From Schizophyllum amplum (taxonomy: Eukaryota > Basidiomycota > Agaricomycetes > Agaricales > Schizophyllaceae), in NCBI GenBank assembly GCA_007026445.1, contig VDMD01000033.1, positions 124,001 through 188,000 on the forward strand: DNA of 64,000 nucleotides. Reading direction: 5' to 3'. Shown piece by piece: positions 39,337-49,280 of the stretch. How positions within the stretch are numbered: the first letter of the stretch is position 1; each line of letters starts with the position of its first letter. The notes beneath the pieces were generated by a model that saw only the letters and a program-made list of their open reading frames with translations, was not told the DNA's origin and made no database searches. The translations under genes were made by a program, and so were the position numbers.

Positions 39337-40802
39337 ATGTCTGCGAACGTCCTCGAGATCCACAAGCGCATCGTCGCGAAACGCCAGGCGGACGGCGGTG
39401 CGGCCACGGGCGCTGAGGGAGGCGACAACGCCTCCGCTGCCGTCCCGACCACCGCAGCCACCAGCCCGGCTGCTGGTGACGGTGCTGGTACTGGTCAGTG
39501 ACTGCTTGCTTTCTACACCCGCAAAACTAATCTCGAACAGAGCAATCGTCTGTGGAGTCCGACCCCGCTCCGTCAACAACGGCAGAGACGCCCGCCGAGA
39601 CCACCGCGCCTGCCGACACCGCTCCTGCCACCTCGCAGGAGTCCGTGCCCCCGACGACCTCCAGCACGCCCCCCGTGCAGGAGACTTCATCGATTGTCGA
39701 GTCCCCGACATCGTCGTCCGAGGTCCAGGTAGTTACGGCGACGGCGACCTCCACCTCGGTCGCCACCTCCACGCCCTCGTTCACGCCCGAGACCACCTCC
39801 ACCCCGCCGCCCCAAACCACCCGGTCCTCGTCGTCCCGCTCATCGTCCTCATCGCCGGCCTCAAATGCCCGCGTCGCCAACACTTCCTCATCATTATCGG
39901 TTCCCACGGTGGGTACCCTGCAACATCAACCGCGCTCTCGTTGACTGACTGACCACACAGACGCACTCATCGACCGCTGCCGCCGCGCTCGCCACGGGTG
40001 CGCGTGCCACCACGCTTGCCACGTCCCACGTCTCAAGCATCAGCCTCACGGGCGCCGCAGCCACCGCCAGCTCCACGGCCAGCAACTCTGCCGCAAAGGC
40101 CACCGGCGCCGTCAGCACCGGCGCCATCGCCGGCGGTGTCATCGGCGGCCTCGCCGGTCTCGGACTCATCGCCTTCCTCCTTCTCTGGTGCACCGTGAGC
40201 CAAAATGCATGTCTTTGTTGCTTTGATCTCGTCTCACCCCCCGCCAGAAACGCAAGCAGCGCCGCGACCGCGAGTTCAGCACCCGCCGCACCACCATGGG
40301 CGGCATGTCCTTCGTCGACACCAGCCGCCCCATGACCGTCATGACCGAGAAGCCCGTCTTCACCGACCCGCACGCACCCATGCCGCCCGCCGCGCCCTTC
40401 GCTGGCAGCAACCGCGACTCCGTGGCCAGCGTCAACATCGCCGGCCGCGGCGCCACAGGCGGCGGGTACGGTGACTACGACCCGCACGCCTACGACGGGG
40501 AGGGCGGCGCGCACTACGCGGGCGGCGACGCTGGGCAGTACTCGGGCAACGCGTACACGGACGACGACATGTACAACGCGCAGCCGATGCAGCACCACGA
40601 CCCGTCGTCGTACGGCGGCTGGCAGGGCGGCGCGGCGGGCTACTCCGACCAGGCGCACGCCGGGTACGCGGACGTGGAGCGCGAGCAGGGCCAGCACGGA
40701 TACGACCAGAATGCGTACGCGTTCACGGCGGACGGCCAGCAGCAGGGCGCGTACGGGTACAGCGACCACACGCACCAGCACAATGCCGGCTACGCGCAGT
40801 GA
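39337..40802 (+). CDS. Mucin-like single-pass membrane protein (Mid2/WSC-sensor-like)
   Basis: Type I-like layout without a clear N-terminal signal peptide: a short basic N-terminus (MSANVLEIHKRIVAKRQ), then about 190 residues dominated by Ser, Thr, Ala and Pro, expected to be heavily O-mannosylated. A single membrane helix follows (GAIAGGVIGGLAGLGLIAFL, with GxxxG packing motifs), then a stop-transfer KRKQRR and a cytoplasmic tail of about 170 residues rich in Gly, Tyr, Gln, His and Asp. Three short introns. Cell-wall stress sensors such as Mid2 and Wsc share this plan, but no WSC cysteine domain is present. The KR in IVAKRQ could be a Kex2-type site. Function inferred from layout only. Confidence 0.7.
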
Positions 40803-42810
40803 TCGGCTCGCTACGCGCAGCAATCGTCTCGCCAGCCTATACGCCACGTCCGCCACGGTCCTCACGTCAACGCCTCACTCGTTCGCACTCCTTTGTCTGC
40901 CTCCTCTTCTGTTGTCATGTTCGCAACCACCGTGTTCATGTCCGTTACCACCATGTCCATGCCCGTTATCACCAGTGTCGCTCGCCCTTCTCGGGCCTAC
41001 TCATTCCTCCCACTCACCCTCTTCCGGCGCTAACCCGTCTCCTCGTCTTTTTTTTCTCTCATGCAGCGCGTTGCGCGTTCCCACTGTTGTGCAGCGCTTT
41101 ACGCGTCGCACTTCCGTGCAACGCCCCGCGCTGTCATGGCCTATACCTCGTCTTGCCCTCTTCGCTTTCTTTACTGTATATATTCGTGCATCTTATCCTG
41201 TACCCCTGCATGGTCTCCGACGGCGGGCCCTCGTGGACTCTGGAGCCGAAGGACTACTGCATTTACTATGGCTCACCCTCAGCCCCTGTAGCTAGCTCAC
41301 CTGTGGCTCTTGTAGCTGCCGCTCATCCCCCGCGTAGCCTCCCTTGTTCCTCCCCATCCACGTACCCCACCTCTCGGAGTTCCTGCAGCTGTACTTCTTC
41401 TGCATTATCTGTTTTCTTTCTGTGGAGCTACTACTGATGACCACACGGCTACATATCCATCCCTGTGTAATCGGGCTACATATACACCCCGTATGTAGTC
41501 AGCGGCGTACTTTTAGTAGAGCGACGTATTCGTCGACGATGTAGTCGACATGCCAATGTAGTCGAGCGGCGTTCTTCTTTCTTTGTAGTTGAGGCGCGTA
41601 CTCTGAGCGATCGAAGCTGCGTACAATACTCGTATCTAGAGCGCTTTCTTTGTTGATAATAATGGGTTCAATTGATAATACATTTGGATGATTGGACACA
41701 AGTGTCGACTTCGCGGCCAGGTTGGAAGGTCCGAAGCTTCAAGAAGGTCGAGGAAAGGCCGAAGGCGAGGGGACATCGTTCCTTCGCGCTAATTGACGCG
41801 GGCGCCGCAGTCATGCCTCATTCGTATCGATACAATGACATTGGGTATGACAACGCAGTGAGCCGGGCAGCAGTGAGGAAGACTGTAGCCCATATGTACA
41901 GTCGCGGCGATCTCGCACCGCCAAGGAGTCGTGGCGCCCCGCGCAGCGCGCTGCAGTCGGAGTGCATGATGCGGTCTGGCTAACAGCGCGGGCCTCGCGT
42001 GACTGCGATGAATGGGCGGTCAGTGTACAGGAGCGCTCTCAAGCACCCATACCGCACCTTGTTCTATCCATGGAGCAAGCGGTCTGGGCACCTCATTCCA
42101 TCAGGATTTTGACCGCCATTGCTACACATGCTATAGCGACGTATGGTGATAGTCGCTCGCCTGTAAAGGTGGTCAGCCCCGCAAATTCGGCGGGCGTAGG
42201 GCTCCCGTGACACACCTATCCGTGCAGACATCCAGAAGAGCCCAAGGAACCTGCGCGGTGCAGTCAGTAAACGAGAGCAAGAGGCTTTATTTGGGAACGC
42301 ACCCCTCCTTATTGCGGTCTATTATGCGCGGCATGATCCCTCGGACATATGTGCATGTGCAGATAACGAGGAGGATGACGAGCAGCAGGTCTTGAAAGTT
42401 GAAGAGGGCGGACTGCGTAGAGTGAAGTTTCCCTCCGCCGTTCAAGAGCTAAGGAGCGCACCATAATGTCGTTACGAGGTCAAACTCCAGTCAGAGGGGG
42501 ACAAAGGATGCTGGGGAACACCGATGCGGAGGGGAGACGATGGCGGTCAGAGGCATGAACGCGCCGCCACGCGTGTCGCCACGCTCGTCCAAGCGGCGCC
42601 GGGTGGCTGTGCTTTTCTACTATCCGAAGAAGGAAGGCTTTGTTTGCGTACCTTGCGCACCTCGGGCCTCTTGGCATGAGTTCCTCTGCTCGGTGTCTCA
42701 GTCAAGTCACGTAGATACACTTCGCGGTACCTCGGATATCCGGCGCTGACTGAAAGTAATTCGCTCAATTAACTGATGGAAGATATCCGACTGTCCCTTC
42801 TCAGCCATCG
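40803..42810. other. 2-kb gene-poor flank of the repeat island
   Basis: Long pyrimidine-rich 3' flank of the membrane-sensor gene, then DNA with short degenerate repeats containing tgtagtcg near 41490-41590. ORFs up to about 100 codons have no recognisable product. Confidence 0.45.
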
Positions 42811-43091
42811 TCAAGCGAAGCCGTGGGCGAGAGGCCTAGGACGCGTCTAGAGAGACGGTAGGCGTGCGGGAACAGGGGAGAGGAGAGAAATACCAGCTCT
42901 CATCGAGGGCTGGGGTTTGTCGGGGTCGGCCGGCCGCGGGGGACGGACGGCGGCAGCGCGTGCTCGTGGGTCACGTGACGCGCGCCTACAACCACCTACC
43001 GAAACCGCGGCCCGGCCGACTGAACGCTGTAGCAGAAGCCGGGCACAGCCCCAGGCCAAGCGGAAGGGCCTGAAGCAAACCCGTGCTGCCC
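42811..43091. repeat. End module R1, copy a (281 bp)
   Basis: Nearly identical to 43322-43602; I see one clear difference (tctagagag versus tctagggag). Contains GGTCACGTGACG. Starts TCAAGCGAAGC, which is the complement of an 11-bp stretch in the H module (43273-43283). Confidence 0.9.
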
Positions 43092-43131
43092 CGAGCGTTA
43101 GCGAGTCATACAGAGGGAAGAGGAGGGTGGG

Positions 43132-43267
43132 CAAACGAAAACAGCCTATGAGCTTTGAGGGCAAAGGCAGAGAAGCGATTGTGGCGCCGACGCGTTCGCC
43201 GCGCGCGTGACCGTGGCGGCGCTTCCTTCCGAAGCGCCCATCACGGCGCTATGGGCCGGCCTCCGTT
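43132..43267. repeat. Module B, copy 1 with empty transposon site (136 bp)
   Basis: Matches 45960-46095. It ends in CCTCCGTT (43260-43267), the 8 bp found twice around the transposon in copy 2. In this copy the sequence runs straight into module H, so it records the state before insertion. Confidence 0.92.
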
Positions 43268-43321
43268 CTCGTGCTTCGCTTGACTCCCGCAAAGGCACCG
43301 CAAGCGGTGCCTTAGCTCGCA
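43268..43321. repeat. Module H, copy 1, with perfect hairpin
   Basis: 54 bp identical to 47043-47096. Holds a perfect inverted repeat at 43292-43313, AAGGCACCGC and GCGGTGCCTT separated by AA. Confidence 0.9.
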
Positions 43322-43602
43322 TCAAGCGAAGCCGTGGGCGAGAGGCCTAGGACGCGTCTAGGGAGACGGTAGGCGTGCGGGAACAGGGGAGAGGAGAGAA
43401 ATACCAGCTCTCATCGAGGGCTGGGGTTTGTCGGGGTCGGCCGGCCGCGGGGGACGGACGGCGGCAGCGCGTGCTCGTGGGTCACGTGACGCGCGCCTAC
43501 AACCACCTACCGAAACCGCGGCCCGGCCGACTGAACGCTGTAGCAGAAGCCGGGCACAGCCCCAGGCCAAGCGGAAGGGCCTGAAGCAAACCCGTGCTGC
43601 CC
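43322..43602. repeat. End module R1, copy b (281 bp)
   Basis: Second copy of R1, directly abutting module H copy 1 and starting the ORF-carrying unit (43322-47096). Confidence 0.9.
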
Positions 43603-43980
43603 AAAACGAGCGAAGGCTCCCAGCGGAGCCATAAGTATGCGAACGCTGCGCGCGGGTGCGAAGGCCCTGCGGGCCCGCGAGGCCCAAACCGAGCCTGAGA
43701 GAGGATGAAACTCACGACGCGTGCCATGCGCAGACTCCGGTCTCTTGGTACACATCCATATGTCGATAAGGGGGAGACTCGGGGGATTAGAATTCGTAGC
43801 AGGATACTTAAACTGAAGTAAAGGTAGTGGCGAGGCTGCGCGTACGTGCGCTGCTTCGTGATGGAGTCTGCAGTATGCCGGGGGTGAGGAGCGAAGTACG
43901 ACGTGTACCCGGTGCATGCCCGAACCGCTTGTCACCTGTTCAAATGATGAGGGCGTGCTCTTACATAGAGCCCGCAGCAT

Positions 43981-44296
43981 GTGATGAGCGCGCCCGTAGG
44001 CTAACGCAGTGATGAGCGCGCCGACTGGGCTAACGCAGTGACGAGCGCGCCCATGGGGCTAACGCAGTGATGAGCGCGCCCATAGGGCTAACGCAGTGAT
44101 GAGTGCGCCCGTAGGCTAACACAGTGATGAGCGCGCCGACTGGGCTAACGCAGTGATGAGCGCGCCGACTGGGCTAACGCAGTGATGAGTGCGCCCGTAG
44201 GCTAACACAGTGATGAGCGCGCCGACTGGGCTAACGCAGTGATGAGCGCGCCCATGGGGCTAACGCAGTGATGAGCGCGCCCATAGGGCTAACGCA
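43981..44296. repeat. Minisatellite, 11 units of 28-29 bp
   Basis: Units start GTGATGAGCGCGCC and end GGCTAACGCA. Four variants differ in the middle (CGTAG, GACTGG, CATGGG, CATAGG) and occur in the order a b c d a b b a b c d, so higher-order blocks have been copied. Lies between the ORF stop and R1. Confidence 0.92.
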
Positions 44297-44566
44297 AGTG
44301 AAAGGAGAGGCTGGTTCCAGGCAGCCTCGGGAGTTGAAATGAGAAGGAACTGTGGGAAAGGGGGTTTGTTCGATGTCGAACATAGGTCACATGAGAGCGG
44401 GCATGACCCGCTCCGGTGCCGCTCGGAACTAACCGACACGCACGGCACGTGACGGTTCGAGTTCGATAAGTAAGTCCGAAACACAAAGGGGGAGCAGGAG
44501 GTGCAAGGAGCAGGGGCATTGGTGCAAAGGGGGAAGCGACAGAGTAGTGGAATACTCACAAGTCAA

Positions 44567-45847
44567 TTACAGACAAATTGGGGGCGAGTGGCTTGTGGCG
44601 CGGAGGTCGGCACCAGCGGCGGCAGTCCCGGCTGGTAGGGGAGCGAGAGCGACGGGGGCGCCGTGGGCGTATCCAGGGTGGTCGTCCCACTCGTCGCCGC
44701 GTGCGGCACCTGCCCATCCGCCGTAGGACGTCCTCGGGGCCTTGCGCGGGGCGTAGTCAGTGTCACTGTACGCGCGCGTGACTTCCACCTGAGTATATGC
44801 GCTTTGTGCGGCAGCCGCAGCTGCGGCAGGCCCGTCGTGGCCGAGCGCCGGGTCGAACTGCCTACCGCCGGGGACCCACGGACTCCGGTAGCTCGCGACG
44901 TCGTCGCGCGCTGTCGCCCGTTCCACCGTCCATTCCCTGTTGTACTCCTCCGTGTCGAAAGCCATCCCGTTTATCACGTTGTAGAGGAAATGGCGTGCGA
45001 GCGGGTACCACGCGGGGTAGAGCTTCTCGGCGTCCCGCGCTCCGATGAAATACTTGAGGTGATTTGTCAACTCGGTGTCGAGGAAGCATTCGCCCGGTTG
45101 TACGATCTTGGTGAAGTCGGTGCGCGCGCGGACACCTTTGATGAGTCGGTCCATCCACTTGTTGTAGTCGGAGAAGGTGATGTCTTCGATAGAGAAGTCG
45201 TTAGGGGCGAAGCCGCGCTTGACGAGGGCGGCGAAGTCGACGATTCGTGGTGCCTTGGTGCCTGCAGCGAATCGAATGCCAGACAGAGCTGTCATGGGCA
45301 GGGAAGCCATGTTAGCGATGGTGGCCATGACTTTGTCGTCGAAGAAGGTGAGCGGGGGGACGATCCCGTAGCCAATAGCGATGAGGTAGCACTCTGGGAT
45401 GGCGGCGTCAATGATAGCACCCATGGGACGGTGCGTACGGGGACCGAGTAGGGCGGCTGGCGCCGGTTCGTTCTTCTTCATCTTGGCGTCGGCTAGCTTC
45501 GTCGCTGTCTCGCTGATCTTCATCTGCAGGGACCTCGCAAACGTCGACCAGAGGTGGGTCATGTGCGTGGCGAGGCCGATCTCAGCTCCCGTGTTCGCGT
45601 AGAGGGGGATCATGCAGGGGCCGGTGTCTGGGTATTTCTCCGGGTCTTCCATGCACAGAGTGGTCTTCGCACGGCTCGCGTCGTTTTTGATCTGAATGAC
45701 CTTGTTGCGTTCGTTGCGCTCGTCGAACGTGAGGGCATAATTCTCGACCTCGGCGACGTCTGCCTTCCAGGCAGCGAAGTCGAAGTCCATCGGTACGCCT
45801 GTAGATACGGGGAAGCCGGAGTTGGGGAGTATCGCGGCACCAGACAT
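44567..45847 (-). CDS. Unrecognised 426-residue protein inside the repeat unit
   Basis: One intact, intronless frame, unusual here where most genes have many introns. Start MSGAAILPNSGFPVSTG. The first 300 residues look like a folded, mainly helical domain: DFAAWKADVAEVENYALTFD, CMEDPEKYPDTGPCMIPLY, TFFDDKVMATIANMASLP, SDYNKWMDRLIKGV and LYPAWYPLARHFLYNVINGM. The last 110 residues are low complexity, with an Ala run and many Tyr, Gly and Pro. No transposase DDE, reverse transcriptase or recombinase motif is visible. The B module provides its upstream leader, about 110 bp before the start. Cargo or element-encoded gene is inferred from position. An overlapping plus-strand frame (44663-45451) is rejected as a shadow. 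Confidence 0.6.
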   Translation of the reverse strand: MSGAAILPNSGFPVSTGVPMDFDFAAWKADVAEVENYALTFDERNERNKVIQIKNDASRAKTTLCMEDPEKYPDTGPCMIPLYANTGAEIGLATHMTHLWSTFARSLQMKISETATKLADAKMKKNEPAPAALLGPRTHRPMGAIIDAAIPECYLIAIGYGIVPPLTFFDDKVMATIANMASLPMTALSGIRFAAGTKAPRIVDFAALVKRGFAPNDFSIEDITFSDYNKWMDRLIKGVRARTDFTKIVQPGECFLDTELTNHLKYFIGARDAEKLYPAWYPLARHFLYNVINGMAFDTEEYNREWTVERATARDDVASYRSPWVPGGRQFDPALGHDGPAAAAAAAQSAYTQVEVTRAYSDTDYAPRKAPRTSYGGWAGAARGDEWDDHPGYAHGAPVALAPLPAGTAAAGADLRATSHSPPICL

Positions 45848-45959
45848 GTCGCCAGAGAAGCTGGGTATATGCGCGTGAAAACGGAGTTTGGTGATTCGGA
45901 AAAGCGGGGGTCGTCGAGAGGCAGCGGTGAGCGGTTGTCGATGTCGAATACGTGGAGAA

Positions 45960-46095
45960 CAAACGAAAACAGCCTATGAGCTTTGAGGGCAAAGGCAGAG
46001 AAGCGATTGTGGCGCCGACGCGTTCGCCGCGCGCGTGACCGTGGCGGCGCTTCCTTCCGAAGCGCCCATCACGGCGCTATGGGCCGGCCTCCGTT
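45960..46095. repeat. Module B, copy 2, interrupted by a transposon
   Basis: 136-bp copy of 43132-43267. Its last 8 bp CCTCCGTT (46088-46095) recur at 47035-47042 after the inserted element. Confidence 0.92.
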
Positions 46096-47034
46096 AGGAC
46101 CCCTGATAATAGGTGGCGAGGGCAGTTCCCGATGTCGGACGAAATTTGAGATTTTGGACCCCCCAAGAGGACCCCGGATAATAGGTGGCGAAGGCAGTTC
46201 CCAATGTCGGACAAAATTTGAGATTTCGGACCCCCCAAGTCGGATATTTTGTCGGACAAAACGGCCACATTGCTCGCAACGTCGAACCCAAATGTCGGAC
46301 AAATAGTCCAGTGAAGGGGTGACCACCGCCAATTTAAAACCGATTTCAGCCCGAATAGGAGAGTTGGAGTCCCGTTTGGTCTCCTGCAGTCGCCTGCAGC
46401 CACCCGAACGCACGCGAAACCTTTCCCAGCGCAAAAAAACAAGTCGACGGAAGTTCCCGAGAGAAAATATTGAATTTTGCGTCACGTGACTGCAGAAAAA
46501 GGCCGGTCTAGACCAAATGTTTGAGGAAAAGTCGGACAAAAAGCCCTCAAACCGGCTCAAAAATGTCGGACAAAAAGCACCCAAAAAGAGGGGTCCGCGG
46601 AACTGACCTCGTCGCCTATTATCCGGGGTCCTCCCCCAAGTCGGATATTTTGTCGGACGAAACGGTTGAAATCCTCGCGACGTCGCACACAAATGTCGGA
46701 CGAATTGTCTAGTGAGAGGGTGTTCACCCCCAGTTTGAAGCCCAAATTTGGCCCTAACAGAAGGTTTTGGGTTCGATCCCGCCTCCTACAGGCTCGGGCA
46801 GCCGTCTGAGCGCGCGCGAGCACCTTTCCAGGTGCAAAAGAAAGCCATCGGAAACTTCCGAGAGAAAATAATCAAATTTGCATCACGTGACCGCCAAAAA
46901 AGACCGGTCTGGACCACAAGGTCTGAGGAAAAGTCGGACGAAAAGCCCCCAAACCGGCCCAAAAATGTCGGACGAAAAGTACCCAAAAGAAGGGGTCCGC
47001 GGAACAAACCTCGTCGCCCATTATCAGGGGTCCT
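46096..47034. mobile_element. Outer 8-bp-TSD transposon (466 bp before nesting)
   Basis: Terminal inverted repeats start AGGACCCCTGATAAT and match over about 30 bp with some mismatches. Flanked by CCTCCGTT at 46088-46095 and 47035-47042, present once at the empty site 43260-43267. Subtracting the nested element and its duplication leaves 466 bp. No transposase. Eight-bp duplications point to the hAT, KDZ or P-type superfamilies. Carries GTCGGAC motifs, a B-box-like GGTTCGATCCC near 46770 and a CACGTGAC box near 46884. Confidence 0.92.
46168..46632. mobile_element. Inner nested transposon of the same family (465 bp)
   Basis: Ends AGGACCCCGGATAATAGG at both termini in inverted orientation. Flanked by CCCCCAAG at 46160-46167 and 46633-46640. 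The inner copy itself contains the uninterrupted CCCCCCAAGTCGG at the matching internal position, confirming the insertion point in the outer copy. Five GTCGGAC motifs and a TCACGTGAC box near 46481. Confidence 0.92.
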
Positions 47035-47042
47035 CCTCCGTT

Positions 47043-47096
47043 CTCGTGCTTCGCTTGACTCCCGCAAAGGCACCGCAAGCGGTGCCTTAGCTCGCA
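47043..47096. repeat. Module H, copy 2, with perfect hairpin
   Basis: 54 bp identical to 43268-43321, hairpin at 47067-47088. Marks the right edge of the ORF-carrying unit; the homology to the other unit ends at CTCGCA. Confidence 0.88.
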
Positions 47097-48066
47097 CGTG
47101 CCATAAGGACATGTCCTATGACAAGGCGTAAATACTACCTTTACCATAAACACCGGTGTATCTCTAGTCCTACGTCGCGCTGTATAGCCAGGCCTTCACG
47201 TATGAGGTCCAGATAGCAAAGGAAGGTAATGCAGCGGCGGGGATGCTCCGCGCGGGCTAGCGCCGGGACGAACGTCTGTTCAATGGAGAAGCAGCGAGTC
47301 CGATGTCTGGCACAAAGGTATGTGTGAAGGTCGATATAGCTCACCGCACGGGATGTAGCAAGTCGATACAGGCTGCATACAGATAGCGTCTGGGGCGCTA
47401 TATTGCGCCATATAGTGCAAGGCAACGGTGAGAGCTCGCATTGACTTGCACGCAGTCACTAAAGGCCTCTCGTGGCCGTCGACTTCTTGCCATGGCAGGC
47501 AACGATAACGCAACGCTGAAATCGCTGGCAGAATCGCACTATCGGCGCTGTACACTGGTACATCAGCGCAGGCCATGCTCACCGCTGTAACCTCGCGTAG
47601 CGACTGCAGACCCAGCCTCGACGCACCCTGTGCCCGCTGCATAGTGCACAATTTCACGGGATATGTGCAGGGCGGAGCATCTGTTCCAGGCGCACATAGA
47701 GGCGACGTTTGATCCTTCACGCGAGAGGTCCGCGCCTGGATTCGGTGGGAAAACACATGCCAGCCGCCCAGTCAGTACAGCGCGGCACTGATGGGAACGC
47801 GATACGATACCGCCTTTGCGAGTTTCGCGTTCGCCATTGAGAGGACGCCATCCTGGAGTCTGGGGGTCAGCACTTTTGGAAAGAAGAACGTTGGTCCCAT
47901 GACCCAGGGTCGAAAAACGGATGAATAGCCTTTGATCCCGTCAAGTAATCTTATCTAATCGCTGCCGTGAAATTCCCTCACTCAAGAATCACATGTCAGT
48001 TGCGCACCTCATAAAAGGCCTTGTCTACATCTTATCGCTGTCAATTTTCCATTCTCTCGAACCGTC
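47097..48066. other. Intergenic region upstream of the perilipin gene
   Basis: Unique-looking DNA to the right of the repeat island. A 158-codon minus-strand frame (47280-47756) has no family and no neighbour support. The perilipin TATA-like box lies at the right end. Confidence 0.5.
48010..48018 (+). promoter_or_regulatory. TATA-like box of the perilipin gene
   Basis: CATAAAAGG, 49 bp upstream of the ATG. Confidence 0.5.
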
Positions 48067-49280
48067 ATGGCAGAGACCTCTTCAGTCCCGATGCCCTCCT
48101 CTTCCTCCTCCGCACCCCCGCCGTCCGCCGCGGAGTTCACCGCGCTGCACCGCGTCTTCGCGATCCCTCTGATCGCCGCCTCTATCGACAAGTTGAACGA
48201 GGTGCTCGCGACGAACGCTTACACATCGTCCTCGTACTCGACCGCCAAGGGCTTCTCGACCTCGGCGTACAAGTATGCAGAGCCCATCCAGCAGCGCTTC
48301 GCCCCCCTGATCGTTCAGGCGGACGGGCTCGCCAACAAGGGCCTCGACGTCGTGGAGTCTCGCTACCCGTATCCCTTCAAGGCGCAGCCCGACGAGGTCG
48401 CCACCTACGTGCGCGAGCGCCGGCAAAGCGCCACGGACTACGTCCGCACGCGTCGCGAGAGCGCGGTCACCGCTGCGAACAAGACTATCGATGAGCGCGT
48501 GCGCAGCCCAGCGCTGCACGTCGTGCAGGAGATCGACGGGGTACGTTCCCTTCTGCTACAGGGCTATGACTGAATCTGACATCACTACAGCGCTTTGCAC
48601 CCATCGTTGACTACATTGAGGCTCGCTTGAACGCCGAGATCGGTGCCGCCAAGGACGCCAACCCGCCCTCCCCCACCACGGAGGCCAAGTACCAGTATCA
48701 GCGTGCCCTCGCCCTCACCAAGGCTCTCACCGACCACATCTCCGTCTACTCTACCGAGCAGCTCAAGCAGTTGCAGGCTCAGTCCGCCCTTGCGTAGGTT
48801 CCCTAATATCACATGCCTAAAGCTCTAGCTGACAACCTTCGCAGTCAGAAGGCCACCGAGACCGCACAATCCTTGTCCGCCGCCGCATCCTCCTCCGTCA
48901 CCTCCGTCCAGACCCGCGTACACGGCCTGTCCGACACCATGGTCCAGCAGCTGCAGAAGCTGCAGGAGACGACTGCCGCCCTCTCCGCCTCTCTTCACGA
49001 CTCGACCGCGCAGATCCAGCCTCACCTCCGCCAGACATACTCCGAGCTCTCCGCCAACCTGACCGCGACGGCCGCGGAGCTCCGCGAGACGATCACCGCG
49101 AAGGACGTGCCGCTGCAGGAGAAGGCGAAGCGTGTTGGCGAGCAGGTGCGCGACCGCGTGACGCCGTTGCTGGAGAACGTGAAGAAGGGCATCACCGACG
49201 TCGTCACCCGTGCACAGACGAAGACGGAGACGACGGTCAACGGCACGAACGGCTCTGCACCACCTTCGGATGTTGAGTAA
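48067..49280 (+). CDS. Fungal perilipin-like lipid-droplet protein
   Basis: Resembles the Mpl1/CAP20-type fungal perilipins that coat lipid droplets and regulate lipolysis. Family features: IPLIAASIDKLNEVLATNAY near residue 35, SYSTAKGFSTSAYKYAEPIQ, RFAPLIVQADGLANKGLDVV and ESRYPYPFK. The following region is long amphipathic helix with RxRRxSA repeats (RERRQSA, RTRRESA), which are basophilic-kinase-like sites as in PKA-regulated perilipins. After two introns (gtacgt near 48541, gtaggt near 48796) come three further helical stretches and an Asn/Thr-rich tail ending PPSDVE. About 370 residues. No membrane span, as expected. Confidence 0.8.

Larger units (their letters stand above)
43322..47096 (-). 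mobile_element. ORF-carrying repeat unit (R1 - satellite - ORF - B - H)
   Basis: In the minus direction the unit reads H, B, a 426-codon ORF, a minisatellite, then R1. The adjacent unit 42811-43321 has H, B and R1 with only about 40 bp in place of the ORF section. Shared ends, tandem arrangement and internal deletion suggest a mobile or amplifying element; its class is not recognised. 11-bp inverted repeats (TCAAGCGAAGC) lie at the R1 edge and within H. H copy 2 is separated from B by an inserted transposon. Confidence 0.6.

Noticed and set aside
39894..40865. 323-codon minus-strand ORF, Val/Arg/Ala-rich
   Set aside because: Antisense shadow of the mucin-like gene caused by GC-rich codon bias.
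43268..43321. Interpretation of the hairpin as a Helitron 3' end
   Set aside because: No CTRR after the hairpin and no Rep/Hel coding sequence in the window.
43981..44296. Regular 28-29 bp repeats resembling a CRISPR array
   Set aside because: Units are contiguous with no unique spacers, and the genome is eukaryotic; it is a minisatellite.
44663..45451. 262-codon plus-strand ORF opposite the orphan ORF
   Set aside because: Shadow of the longer minus-strand frame; low complexity and no start context.
42811..47096. Interpretation as an LTR retrotransposon
   Set aside because: R1-H-B modules repeat, but there is no TG..CA boundary, primer-binding site, polypurine tract or gag/pol coding.
47280..47756. 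158-codon minus-strand ORF
   Set aside because: No homology recognised and no promoter or splice evidence.
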